41,569 nucleotides of DNA from Marinobacter persicus (GTDB taxonomy: Bacteria > Pseudomonadota > Gammaproteobacteria > Pseudomonadales > Oleiphilaceae), in the NCBI RefSeq assembly GCF_002934325.1, contig NZ_PTIV01000031.1:1-41569 (forward strand). Direction: 5' to 3'. Positions within the stretch are counted from its first letter, which is position 1. Every line of letters starts with the position of its first letter. Position numbers and translations under genes: made by a program. The notes below the pieces were generated by a model. It saw nothing but the letters and a program-made list of their open reading frames with translations, was not told the DNA's origin and searched no databases. Shown here in pieces: positions 31,871 to 40,270 of the stretch.

Positions 31871-31910
31871 GGGGCTCCCACGGTTCTGTATAGTACATAA
31901 AACTGTGTAA
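31871..31910. repeat. left terminus candidate with terminal inverted repeat
   Basis: It begins GGGGCTCCC (31871-31879) and continues with GTATA, a TAC, AAA and TGTAAT in similar order and spacing to the reverse complement of 41527-41566. Nine outer bases are identical and the rest is an imperfect match needing a small gap. Position 31871 coincides exactly with the end of the host palindrome. Confidence 0.5.
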
Positions 31911-31918
31911 TTTTGATA

Positions 31919-31946
31919 AAACCCCCTTAATTGGGGGTTTCTTTTT
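31919..31946 (+). terminator. terminator-like hairpin in the element's left end
   Basis: AAACCCCC (31919-31926) pairs with GGGGGTTT (31933-31940) around TTAATT, followed by CTTTTT. It precedes the first recombinase gene by about 60 bp and may insulate the operon from read-through out of miaE. A short dyad CACTATA/TATAGTG follows at 31958-31973. Confidence 0.7.
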
Positions 31947-32003
31947 CCTGAAGACTGCACTATATGTATAGTGAATACTGTGTAGTATGTGTAGGGCTCA
32001 AGG

Positions 32004-33470
32004 ATGTTTGCAACGAAGGTCACAGCCAAGGTAGTTCAGGACAAAAGTGGAGTGGCCACAGAGATTCCGGTCATTCTGACTGACCAAGGGGTTTTGGGAT
32101 CAGTCACAGATTATGTGCTTAGCCTTCACCTAAACGGCATCTCACTTTCAACAATCACTAACCATATTCAGTCGATTAGACTCCTCATCGAGTTCATGAG
32201 TGCCAACGAAGGCATGTTCGATGAACCCGAAGCGTTGTTCGCGGCCTTTGTCCGACGGCTCTACAGCGGCACCATCGGTGAAGATGGATTGGACCCCTCT
32301 GGCCTTTATTGGATACCGGCCAGTAATGGCACGATACATCGGCACATCATCAATCTGACGAATTTCACCAATTGGCTCTTGGACAAAGGTCTGGGTAAGC
32401 CTCTTAATACCTTGCGCACAGCCACTCGACATGAGGAGCGCATTCAGTATGCCGCTTGGTTTAGGCGCAATCAGAACGATTTCCTCGGACACATCAAAGA
32501 CAAGTCGATCAACAATACTGTGAAGAGAGCCCGCAGCATCAAGGGCCGAACACCTCTGGCAAAAACCAATGACGATGCCATTGCTTTCCCGACGGGAAAG
32601 TTTGAAGACTTCTACATGAATGGATTGGGAGGAGCCAAAGACCCGCGAGTTGCGCTGCGAGACAAGCTTATCTTGCTCCTGATGCACGCGGCCGGGTTGA
32701 GGCGTAGCGAAGCACTGTTGCTTTGGGTCACAGATGTCTTCGAGGCCCCCTCAGATCCGGACCAGGCAATCGTGAGGATCTACAACGAGATAGAAGGCAA
32801 GGCACCTGAAGGATGGAAGTCCCGAAAAGGGATAAAAACCCGCAAGGCGTACCTACAAGAAAAGTATTCACGCATACCGCGTCAGGAGATGCAAAACACC
32901 CAGCATCTCGGCTGGAAATCCAAAACCCTGGATCATAAGGATGGCTACCTGGAGGCGTATTTCTTCCCGCAGGAGTTTGCTCGGATATTCATGTTGCTGT
33001 GGCGACAGTATTTGGTTTTCCGTGCATCGTTGGAGTGCCATCACCCCTATGCGTTTATCAGCTTCGACTCTCGCTATCTGGGCAATCCCTATACCTACAA
33101 CGCCTTCACCCAAAGCTACGCGGCGGGATTAAGGCGAATTGGGCTCGAACCCAACAAGAGCATAGGGCTCGATCCTCATGGCCATCGCCACAACTATGGC
33201 CGTCGATTGACGGATGCCGGGGTCGATCCGCTCATTCGCAAAAAGTGCCTGCATCACGCAAGCCTGGAGTCTCAGGTTCCTTACACCATGCCCTCCAGCG
33301 TGAAAGTCTCAGAAGCGCTGTCTCAGGCAACCCAGCAACTTCAGTTGGGATCGGATAAGGAAAAGACCACAGCCTCTTTCGACTGGAAGAAGTTGGCCGA
33401 ACACGGTTTTGAACACCTCGATCCAAACGGCCACTTCACCGGCAAAAATCCACGGTTATGGAAACGGTAA
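32004..33470 (+). CDS. gmtY: tyrosine recombinase, GmtY-like
   Basis: Predicted DNA strand-exchange enzyme that moves the element. The 488-aa protein has a complete tyrosine recombinase core: Arg233 (AAGLRRSEALLL), His392 and Arg395 (DPHGHRHNYGRR), His418 (CLHHAS) and nucleophile Tyr427 (QVPYTMP). Arg395 to Tyr427 is 32 residues and His418 to Tyr427 is 9, exactly the XerD spacing. The N-terminal 200 residues would contain the core-binding domain. Another gene of the set starts 1 bp after its stop. ATG 32004 has AGGG about 8 bases upstream. I assign GmtY from order and size, and an alternative name would be a Tn554-type TnpA. Confidence 0.82.
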   Translation: MFATKVTAKVVQDKSGVATEIPVILTDQGVLGSVTDYVLSLHLNGISLSTITNHIQSIRLLIEFMSANEGMFDEPEALFAAFVRRLYSGTIGEDGLDPSGLYWIPASNGTIHRHIINLTNFTNWLLDKGLGKPLNTLRTATRHEERIQYAAWFRRNQNDFLGHIKDKSINNTVKRARSIKGRTPLAKTNDDAIAFPTGKFEDFYMNGLGGAKDPRVALRDKLILLLMHAAGLRRSEALLLWVTDVFEAPSDPDQAIVRIYNEIEGKAPEGWKSRKGIKTRKAYLQEKYSRIPRQEMQNTQHLGWKSKTLDHKDGYLEAYFFPQEFARIFMLLWRQYLVFRASLECHHPYAFISFDSRYLGNPYTYNAFTQSYAAGLRRIGLEPNKSIGLDPHGHRHNYGRRLTDAGVDPLIRKKCLHHASLESQVPYTMPSSVKVSEALSQATQQLQLGSDKEKTTASFDWKKLAEHGFEHLDPNGHFTGKNPRLWKR

Positions 33471-33471
33471 C

Positions 33472-36105
33472 ATGAACAAAAATTCAGGAAGCAAAGGCTA
33501 CACCACGGATCTGACGCTGGGGTGGGTGACCGAGGAACTGGGGCACGACTGGCTGCAATGGCAGCAGTACGCCGCCGAATGGCTAAAAGCGCAAGACAGA
33601 GGCGTTAATACGCGCTTGAAGAGTATAAGAAAATTTCTTCTGTACCTGAACGCGAAAGCCCCGTATGCCACTGACGTGGCCACAATGTTCAAGGGCCATC
33701 CGAGCGGCCATAAAGTGTCCAGTGAAGAATTTGAGGCCGTTCTGGTTAATAGTGGAGCGAGTGCTGATAACCATAAACACGTTTCGCACACAGTCGAATT
33801 ATGCGACCACATCCTCAAGCATCATCTAAGCGCCGAGGACGATAACGGCGTCGAGCGACCCCTGTTCTCTAATCCGTTCGATAAAATCAAGAACAACACA
33901 TCAAACACCGAAACCGTCCACAGCCCGTTACCCTATCGTTATATCCAGCAAGCCAGGCACATTCTTTGCCCCTACCCAACCGATGACTCCGGCAATAAAA
34001 CGCCATGGGTCGGGTTTCATTTTAAAGACTGGCAGTGGGCCATCGATCAGCTTCAGTCTGGCAATCAGGCGTGGATGGAAGTGCCTCCGGAGGTCATTGA
34101 TCCCGATGATCCGGATTGTATTGCCCGCACACGAATGGTCAATCGAAAAGCCGGTAAATCAAACAAGCCTGTGACCATTCATGAGATCTGGTCGCCTGTG
34201 ATGGCGATGTTTCTATTCACGAAACTCCATCTGCCCCTTCGTTCTTTTCAGGTACGGTTTCTGGATTCCGGTGAAGGTGATACGTGGCGTTACGAGCACG
34301 GTCATTGGGTCGAGAACATCCAGCACCCATTCAGGTACGGGACCCCCAAACGCCCCTATCAGAAAGGCGTCTTCCGGCGCATTTTTGACTCGATGACGGA
34401 GAGCTATGCCACGGGGCTGTACGTCTCGACTAACAAAACCGCCGACCGAAACAAGGATGAGATTCAGCGCGGCTACACTATCCCCTGGCAGCACGAAGAA
34501 CTGCTGTATTGGCTGGAAAAACTCCGCAACTGGCAGGAAAAATACAACCCGATTAACCGACTGGTAAGTGGCACAGAGCTTAAGCGTAGCCATATTGGCG
34601 AAGCCAAACCTAAGAAGCAATTGACCGAAATGGGCGAGTTTGCCTTTTTGTTTCGGGACCGAAATTCCGCCCTCCCGATCGGCAGAAACTCTTTCCAGAA
34701 TTCTTGGTACCGCCTTTTGTCGAAACTGGAAGAAGATCTGTTCCAGTCAGGCCTGACCATGAAGAACGGCGACCGCCTTCGGTTTGTGAAAGACTACGGC
34801 GAGGACTTTGAAGGCCAGGAAACCTCTAAGGTGGCAACGGAGTACCCGCTGCACAGCCTTCGGGTATCCTTGATCACCAGCTACACCATGGACACCGATC
34901 TGCCGTTGCCGGTGATCTCCAAGCTACTGGCTGGTCATACCCGGCTGTTGATGACGATCTATTACAACAAGATCACGCCCTCGGTGATGGCCGAGAAAAT
35001 GAGCGAGGCCGACTCCGCCCTGGTTGAACGCGGGGAAACGTCCCTGAAGAACTTTCTTCAGGACGCAGAGATGAGGCAGATCCAGCTTCGCACTGCGTCG
35101 CTCGGTGATACATACAACTCTGTCGAAGCCGTGCTGGCGAACCGGAATCCGATTGGCTGGGAAGAGCGGGCCACCGGTCTGTGCCTGGTCGGCGGCAACT
35201 CCGTGCGTTCGGATGAACTGTCCACCGTTGGCGGCTGCTGGAACGGCGGCTCCCTTATAAAAGATTCAGAACGTGCGTACTCAAGGATTTATGGCCCGGT
35301 ACCCCATGGCCCTGAAAACTGCCCCCGCTGTCGCTGGCATATCACCGATGCGACCTACCTGCCAGCGCTGAATTCCAAGTTCAATCAGGTCAGCTACAAG
35401 GCGCATCAGGCGGCTGAACTGGCCGTCGAGATTGAAGGCCAATTAGAGGCCCTGAAGGATGAGCTGTTCATCGCCGAGGAAACCGGTAAGCCGTTCCTAA
35501 AGCACAGCGAACTTCAGGCGCTGGTGCGTCGGTTCGAAAAACAGCACGTGGAGGCAGATCAGTACGCCAAGGACTACATCGCCATCTTCAATCTGATCAA
35601 CAAAGTGGTCCTGATTGAGAATGGGCGAACTGAGGACGATGACCGTCAAAAGCTGGTCGCAGTGGGGTCTGAGGAAGACCTCAACGTCAGCATGAAATTC
35701 ACCGAAACCGACTCGGAATTGCTGCACCTGTCCTTGCTCTGCGAGGACGCTGAATTCTATCCCGACTTGCACGATGACCTGCGCAAAACACCTGCCATTG
35801 CCAAGCGCACCAACGCCTTGAGTCGCATGATGGCCCGCTCCGGGTACAAGCCCGTCTTTCTGGAAATGGACGAAAACACACAGTTGATCGTGGGTAATGC
35901 GCTCGTTCGAAAGATGGCTAAGATCGCGGACCCAGACGACAAGATGGAGGGTTATCGAATCGCAACAAACTACATCGAAGCGCAAGAGTTCCTGGAGAAC
36001 GATGGGCTGCTGAAATCCGGATTTGAGGCCGTCAAACAAATCACCCCGATCACGCTGTCGTCGGGCGCTCTTAAGCGGATTCCGGCCTTGGAGGTGTCTG
36101 AATGA
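33472..36105 (+). CDS. gmtZ: large tyrosine recombinase/integrase, GmtZ-like
   Basis: Second recombinase of the trio, 877 aa. The core residues are present though diverged: Arg257 (LPLRSFQVRFLD), His461 and Arg464 (PLHSLRVSLITSY), His489 (LLAGHTRLL) and Tyr498 (TIYYN, second Tyr), with the canonical 9 residues from His to Tyr. The roughly 380 residues after the core are unusual for an integrase and include Cys571, Cys589, Cys617, Cys620 and His623 (CPRCRWH), a possible zinc site, followed by a charged helical stretch. ATG 33472 is 1 bp past the gmtY stop. Its TGA overlaps the gmtX start (ATGA). Such tandem recombinases probably act as one complex. Confidence 0.8.
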   Translation: MNKNSGSKGYTTDLTLGWVTEELGHDWLQWQQYAAEWLKAQDRGVNTRLKSIRKFLLYLNAKAPYATDVATMFKGHPSGHKVSSEEFEAVLVNSGASADNHKHVSHTVELCDHILKHHLSAEDDNGVERPLFSNPFDKIKNNTSNTETVHSPLPYRYIQQARHILCPYPTDDSGNKTPWVGFHFKDWQWAIDQLQSGNQAWMEVPPEVIDPDDPDCIARTRMVNRKAGKSNKPVTIHEIWSPVMAMFLFTKLHLPLRSFQVRFLDSGEGDTWRYEHGHWVENIQHPFRYGTPKRPYQKGVFRRIFDSMTESYATGLYVSTNKTADRNKDEIQRGYTIPWQHEELLYWLEKLRNWQEKYNPINRLVSGTELKRSHIGEAKPKKQLTEMGEFAFLFRDRNSALPIGRNSFQNSWYRLLSKLEEDLFQSGLTMKNGDRLRFVKDYGEDFEGQETSKVATEYPLHSLRVSLITSYTMDTDLPLPVISKLLAGHTRLLMTIYYNKITPSVMAEKMSEADSALVERGETSLKNFLQDAEMRQIQLRTASLGDTYNSVEAVLANRNPIGWEERATGLCLVGGNSVRSDELSTVGGCWNGGSLIKDSERAYSRIYGPVPHGPENCPRCRWHITDATYLPALNSKFNQVSYKAHQAAELAVEIEGQLEALKDELFIAEETGKPFLKHSELQALVRRFEKQHVEADQYAKDYIAIFNLINKVVLIENGRTEDDDRQKLVAVGSEEDLNVSMKFTETDSELLHLSLLCEDAEFYPDLHDDLRKTPAIAKRTNALSRMMARSGYKPVFLEMDENTQLIVGNALVRKMAKIADPDDKMEGYRIATNYIEAQEFLENDGLLKSGFEAVKQITPITLSSGALKRIPALEVSE

Positions 36106-36770
36106 ACATTGATGTTGATGCGATTCTGGACACCCTCAAAGACGGCAAGACTGCGAAGACGAAGGCATCTCTGGATAAGCTCCACGAAACGTTGAGCGCC
36201 TACTTCGACTCCGGTGCTCGGGACTTTTCCATTACCACCATTGGGCGCGTATCCGAGCAAGATGGCGGTGTGGGCTACCAATCGATTCGTGCCACCGCAA
36301 ACAAGCATTATCGGGACCTGGTGGAAGCGTGGGCCGCCAAGGCAAAGACCACCACGAAGAAACCACCGGTCGGGCCACCCAAGAGAGTGAGCCAAGATCA
36401 CCAACTTCTGGAGCGTATTGAGGACGCGGCGGTGCGTGCCCTCTTTGGGCAAATCATTCGGGAGCGGGATCGCTACAGAAGCGAAGCCAACATGCTCAAG
36501 AGCACAACCGAGATCGTGATTGATAAGCGACCGACGACCTATGTGGAGCCCCAGTCTGAAGCCAGTGTGGAGCTGCTGCCCTCGTTAAAGGGGATCTGTT
36601 CGGAGAACGAGATCAAGGCGTTGCAAACCGTCTGCACCGAGGAATGGCTGGAGAAACTCGGATTCAAAGCGAACGCATTGGGCCAAGTGAAAGATGAGCT
36701 GGGTACGGAAATCCTACCTCGCGGATTTCTAACAGCGATCAAAAAAATCCTAGGGGAAATGGATGAGTAA
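36102..36770 (+). CDS. gmtX: small putative DNA-binding protein, GmtX-like
   Basis: A 222-aa protein whose ATG overlaps the gmtZ stop by 4 bases (ATGA). Residues about 23-76 (FDSGARDFSITTIGRVSEQ, GYQSIRATANKHYRDLVEAW) look like a winged-helix DNA-binding fold of KfrA-N type. A Lys-rich linker and a helical segment with charged residues (about 105-133) follow, and the C terminus is another helical domain. Position and size correspond to the third protein of the gamma-mobile-trio. It may play the accessory role that TnpC has in Tn554, which is inference. Confidence 0.75.
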   Translation: MNIDVDAILDTLKDGKTAKTKASLDKLHETLSAYFDSGARDFSITTIGRVSEQDGGVGYQSIRATANKHYRDLVEAWAAKAKTTTKKPPVGPPKRVSQDHQLLERIEDAAVRALFGQIIRERDRYRSEANMLKSTTEIVIDKRPTTYVEPQSEASVELLPSLKGICSENEIKALQTVCTEEWLEKLGFKANALGQVKDELGTEILPRGFLTAIKKILGEMDE

Positions 36771-37203
36771 TGGTCAGGAAAGAGCGCGTCAGAACCTGAG
36801 TGCCTTCCAGAGCTGGGTGGCTACCCAAACGGATGACGATTTTAAGCAGATCATCTTTCGGGGCCAGTTAAACCGTGGCGAAGTGGCCAAAGCCATAGGC
36901 ATCGGAAAGAGCGCGTTGCGCCAGAATCCGGCCATTAAATCAGCACTGGAGAATCTGGAGCAGAGCCTGCGTGATCGGGGTGTTCTGCCAGAATTTACCG
37001 CAACCGCCCAGGCCCAGCGGTCAGAACCGAAGCGCTATGATCCTAGCGTTAACCAAAGAGCCATGGAATCGAGAAGGCTCTCAGTGCTGGAGCAGGAAAA
37101 CATTGAGCTAAAGGCCCGCGTGGCCACCCTCGAAGCCAAGCTAAAGCGTTACGGTGAACTGTCCGAAGTCCTCACAGAGTTCGGAGTAGCGCCCGATGCA
37201 TGA
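36763..37203 (+). CDS. HTH/coiled-coil accessory protein of the element (VPA1267-like)
   Basis: A 146-aa protein overlapping the gmtX end by 8 bp, with GGGG-type ribosome binding sequence just upstream. Residues about 34-55 (GQLNRGEVAKAIGIGKSALR) read as a helix-turn-helix. Residues 103-138 (LSVLEQENIELKARVATLEA) are a strong coiled coil, so it is probably a dimeric DNA-binding protein. A protein of this kind (VPA1267 family, as I recall the name) follows GmtX in Vibrio islands. Its end overlaps the helicase start by 8 bp. Confidence 0.7.
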   Translation: MSNGQERARQNLSAFQSWVATQTDDDFKQIIFRGQLNRGEVAKAIGIGKSALRQNPAIKSALENLEQSLRDRGVLPEFTATAQAQRSEPKRYDPSVNQRAMESRRLSVLEQENIELKARVATLEAKLKRYGELSEVLTEFGVAPDA

Positions 37204-39370
37204 AGAGTATTTCCGTGTCACTAGCTGCCAGCATAATGGCTATAAATACACGATCTTCACGGGCATTCCCCTCAAATCTGACAGTTACAAAATCAACTCG
37301 GGCAAATACATCGTTAGCATCCGATGTGAAAACCAGTCTTTGCCTATCAAGCCGTCGGTTGGCCAGCAATGGCGGGTGCGTGGTATGAGGACGCTGGAGA
37401 CCGTTCAGGCAGGCGATTATGAGCTTCAGCAGCATATGTATGAAGCCCCAGCTGAGATGGAATGCACGCTGCCGGAAACGGGTGAGGCGCTGATCCGCTT
37501 CATTGCCAATGAAAAAGAGTTCACGGGTATCGGTGAGGCCAAAGCACGAGCCCTCTGGGACGCTTTTGGCAGCGACCTGCACTCCATGCTCCAGGCCGAC
37601 ACTGCTAAGCACAGAGGCCTTCTCAGAAAGGTTCTCAGCGAGGTTTCAGTAACCGCGCTTTACAACGGCTACGCCAAGTACAAAAACCTTGCGCATGCGA
37701 ACTGGCTGGCTTCTCTGGGAGTGCCGCTGAGCATTCAGCAACGCATCCTGAAATACCACGATGATCGCACCGTTGAGATACTCAAGAGCAATCCTTACGC
37801 ATTGCTCGGATTCGGGATGTCTTTTCCCGATATCGATGCCATTGCTGAACAGATGGGCATGGAGAAATCGGCACCGGAGCGGCTCGCAGCTGCTTTAGAA
37901 GGCGCGATACGAAAAGAGGTAGAAAAGGGGCACACCTACGCCTCCCATCAGGCTCTCAGGCCCGAGGTTATCAGGCTTCTGGGCGATAAAGCCCTGGTCG
38001 CAGAGGCGTTCGCCAGCGGTTATCGCAACGGCCAGTTTATTCTCAGGCCAGAAACCGGCACCTACCATCCTACCGCACAAATCATGATGGAGTCGGTCGT
38101 TGCCAAGCGGCTCAAGGCCTTGGCCGCCACCAAGGACGAAGATGAATCCGTCTTCAAGGCGCTCACCGAGGCCGTGCAGGAGCTTCCCTACGACCTGACC
38201 GAGCAGCAGGTCCAAGCGGTCGAGTCGAGCCTTACAAATGCGGTGTCCTGCATCACGGGTGGTGCCGGTACGGGTAAAACCACGGTCCTTCGTACCGTGC
38301 TCAAAGCCTATGCCGCACTAGGCTATCAGGTTCATGCCGTCGCTCTGTCGGGGCGAGCAGCCATGCGACTGCACGAGAGCATCGGATTCTTCACCATGAC
38401 AATTGCTCGCCTGTTGCGGGAAGAGCCGATCTCGCCGTCACTGGATCAGGCGCAGCATCTCCTGGTCATCGACGAAGCCAGTATGATCGACCTGCCGACC
38501 ATGTATCAGATCGTTACGCACCTCGATCCGTCGGTACGCATCATCATGACCGGCGACCCGAAACAGCTGCCAGCCATTGGCTGTGGCAAAGTTCTGTCAG
38601 ACATCGTTGAATCCGGCGCAATCGCTACGGTTGAGTTGAATATCATCAAACGCCAAGAAGGCTCAACGGGCATCCCGGAATACTCGACCACCATCAATCG
38701 GGGCGAGGTGCCTCCATCTTTATCGGTTGGCGCAATCACGTTCCACGAGACGCCTACGCAGCAGGTGGTCGATAGGTGCACATCCTTGTACGCGGAGTCA
38801 CCCTCCAACACCCAGATCATCGGAGCCACCAAGGTTCTGGTTGGCGAGGTGAACCGAGAGTGCCAAAAGCGGATCAATCCGGATGGAAAGCGCTTGCAGT
38901 TTAGACTGCATGGCGATGAATTCTTCCTCGATATGAGAGTGGGCGACCCGATCCTCTTCATCAGGAACAACTACAACATCGGCATTCAGAATGGGTCTCT
39001 TGGCGTATTATCCTCAACAGAGCGCGACACCCAGGACGGCCAGGAAACATTTGGTGTCGTGACACTGGATACCGGCGAAGCCATTTCAATTACGGATGAA
39101 GTCTTCGATTGCATGGAGCTTGGCTACGGAATCACGCTCCACAAGGCCCAAGGGAGCCAGTTCCCGAGAATCATCGTGGCAGTCCAGAAGGGTCACATCT
39201 CCGACCGTGCGTGGCTTTACACGGCGATTACCCGTGCCGAGGCAGAGATACACATTGTCGGGCGGGCTAGTGATTTTTCGTCCATCGTAAAATCGGTAAG
39301 CAATGCCACCAGAAGAGCGAGTTTCTTGAGGGACTTGCTGAAAGAGAGGGATTCGGGGGTTAGCCATTAA
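37196..39370 (+). CDS. RecD2-like superfamily 1 DNA helicase
   Basis: A 724-aa 5'-3' DNA helicase of the RecD/TraA class. The N terminus (1-90) resembles an OB-like domain and is followed by helix-hairpin-helix stretches (about 95-240, FTGIGEAKARALWDAFG), as in RecD2. Walker A is GGAGTGKTT at 355-363, Walker B is VIDEASMID at 424-432, motif III is GDPKQLP at 453-459, and the last motifs are GITLHKAQGSQFP and YTAITRAEAEIH. All helicase motifs look intact. It closes the five-gene overlapping operon with the recombinases, so a role in processing or replicating the element's DNA is likely, but cargo-type defence cannot be excluded. Confidence 0.85.
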   Translation: MHEEYFRVTSCQHNGYKYTIFTGIPLKSDSYKINSGKYIVSIRCENQSLPIKPSVGQQWRVRGMRTLETVQAGDYELQQHMYEAPAEMECTLPETGEALIRFIANEKEFTGIGEAKARALWDAFGSDLHSMLQADTAKHRGLLRKVLSEVSVTALYNGYAKYKNLAHANWLASLGVPLSIQQRILKYHDDRTVEILKSNPYALLGFGMSFPDIDAIAEQMGMEKSAPERLAAALEGAIRKEVEKGHTYASHQALRPEVIRLLGDKALVAEAFASGYRNGQFILRPETGTYHPTAQIMMESVVAKRLKALAATKDEDESVFKALTEAVQELPYDLTEQQVQAVESSLTNAVSCITGGAGTGKTTVLRTVLKAYAALGYQVHAVALSGRAAMRLHESIGFFTMTIARLLREEPISPSLDQAQHLLVIDEASMIDLPTMYQIVTHLDPSVRIIMTGDPKQLPAIGCGKVLSDIVESGAIATVELNIIKRQEGSTGIPEYSTTINRGEVPPSLSVGAITFHETPTQQVVDRCTSLYAESPSNTQIIGATKVLVGEVNRECQKRINPDGKRLQFRLHGDEFFLDMRVGDPILFIRNNYNIGIQNGSLGVLSSTERDTQDGQETFGVVTLDTGEAISITDEVFDCMELGYGITLHKAQGSQFPRIIVAVQKGHISDRAWLYTAITRAEAEIHIVGRASDFSSIVKSVSNATRRASFLRDLLKERDSGVSH

Positions 39371-39733
39371 CGGCACGCCCCCTCATCGCCGGTCGCGGCC
39401 ATCGGGACCTCTCCCTGTACCGCAACGTCATCTTAAACGATCATCGCTGGTCGTGAAATACCTCGGGTGAATCGCCGCTTGCGGCGAGAGGGCAGAGCCC
39501 TCCATAAAAGTCATGGCGGTACTTTCATTCTGATATTGCACTGTTGGTCCATTCCAACAAAACGAAGCTCCTATTCTTTGCAAAGTTTGGTCTAAGGCAT
39601 CCATCGGTCCCAACACCTGTTCCATACGGAGGCTGGTTGGAGTTAGTTAGCAAAAGCAGCCGATTCGCGCACAGGGCGAAGTGTTACCGTTTACTGATCA
39701 GCTGCTTTTCTGCTGCAATACTCCATTGACAGG
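39371..39733. other. 363-bp gene-free region between helicase and cargo
   Basis: Two adjacent perfect hairpins follow the helicase: CGCCGC/GCGGCG (39473-39486) and GAGGGC/GCCCTC (39488-39502), with no T run. A further 9-bp inverted repeat pairs AAAAGCAGC (39652-39660) with GCTGCTTTT (39701-39709). A 65-codon minus-strand frame (39428-39625) has no ribosome binding site I trust. The GC content is mixed, and the segment may be the scar of an older insertion. Confidence 0.6.
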
Positions 39734-40255
39734 TTATCCAGCTCTCTCCATAAAAGCCTGTATATACTCTTTCGGGACCTCCATAACTCGCGTACCCCAT
39801 CTCTTTGCATTAATTCTAATCTTCAGGCTTCTATCACCTTTTAGATATTTTTCCTTATCGAGTAGAGCAAATCCAACTTCAGTAAACGAACATCCTTTAG
39901 AAAGACACACCGGCGTTTCTTGACTAACCTCTTGTAGCTCAATTGTTTCTTTTTTTAGGGTCGTTATACTCTCAATAAACTTCCAGCCTTTCCCTGAGTG
40001 GAAGTTATGTACCCGTAAGTAGTAGTTGTTGTTCTCTGTTTTCATCAGCTGTATTGATACTTTATCATTATAGAGTAGGCCGCTATAGTCAGCCTCAATT
40101 ACTGGCCCGAATATTCGGTGCTCGCCAAACTCGGACTTAACTTCGTATATCTTTTGCGAAACGAGAGTCTTGTTCGACGGGTTTTCTACAACGTATTTTG
40201 TATTTGCACACGCTGAAAGAAAAATAGTGAGAATGATAACCAAAAATTTCTTCAT
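39734..40255 (-). CDS. cargo lipoprotein of unknown function
   Basis: A 173-aa exported protein with a short signal peptide and lipobox LSAC (Cys16), MKKFLVIILTIFLSAC. The rest is a small, probably beta-rich domain (YYLRVHNFHSGKGWKF, SLKIRINAKRWGTRVM). I recognise no family. GGAGAGG just upstream of ATG 40255 is a good ribosome binding site. It is AT-rich, unlike the core genes. It lies 15 bp downstream of the zinc-ribbon membrane protein, so they are co-transcribed. The bases for VPKEYIQ near the C terminus recur almost exactly at the window end (41544-41561). Confidence 0.8.
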   Translation of the reverse strand: MKKFLVIILTIFLSACANTKYVVENPSNKTLVSQKIYEVKSEFGEHRIFGPVIEADYSGLLYNDKVSIQLMKTENNNYYLRVHNFHSGKGWKFIESITTLKKETIELQEVSQETPVCLSKGCSFTEVGFALLDKEKYLKGDRSLKIRINAKRWGTRVMEVPKEYIQAFMERAG

Positions 40256-40270
40256 TGCCCTCTCCTTGGA

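Larger units (their letters stand above)
31646..32003. other. 358-bp gene-free junction between miaE and the mobile element
   Basis: Positions 31646-31870 are two nested inverted repeats. Positions 31871-32003 are the element's left end, with a terminator-like hairpin and short repeats in front of the first recombinase gene. I see no gene here. Confidence 0.85.

Noticed and set aside
39428..39625. 65-codon minus-strand frame after the helicase
   Set aside because: It has no convincing ribosome binding site or family, and it crosses the tandem hairpins. I left it as part of the gene-free region.
39652..39709. integron attC-like site
   Set aside because: There is a 9-bp inverted repeat, but no GTTRRRY/RYYYAAC core pairs and no integron integrase.
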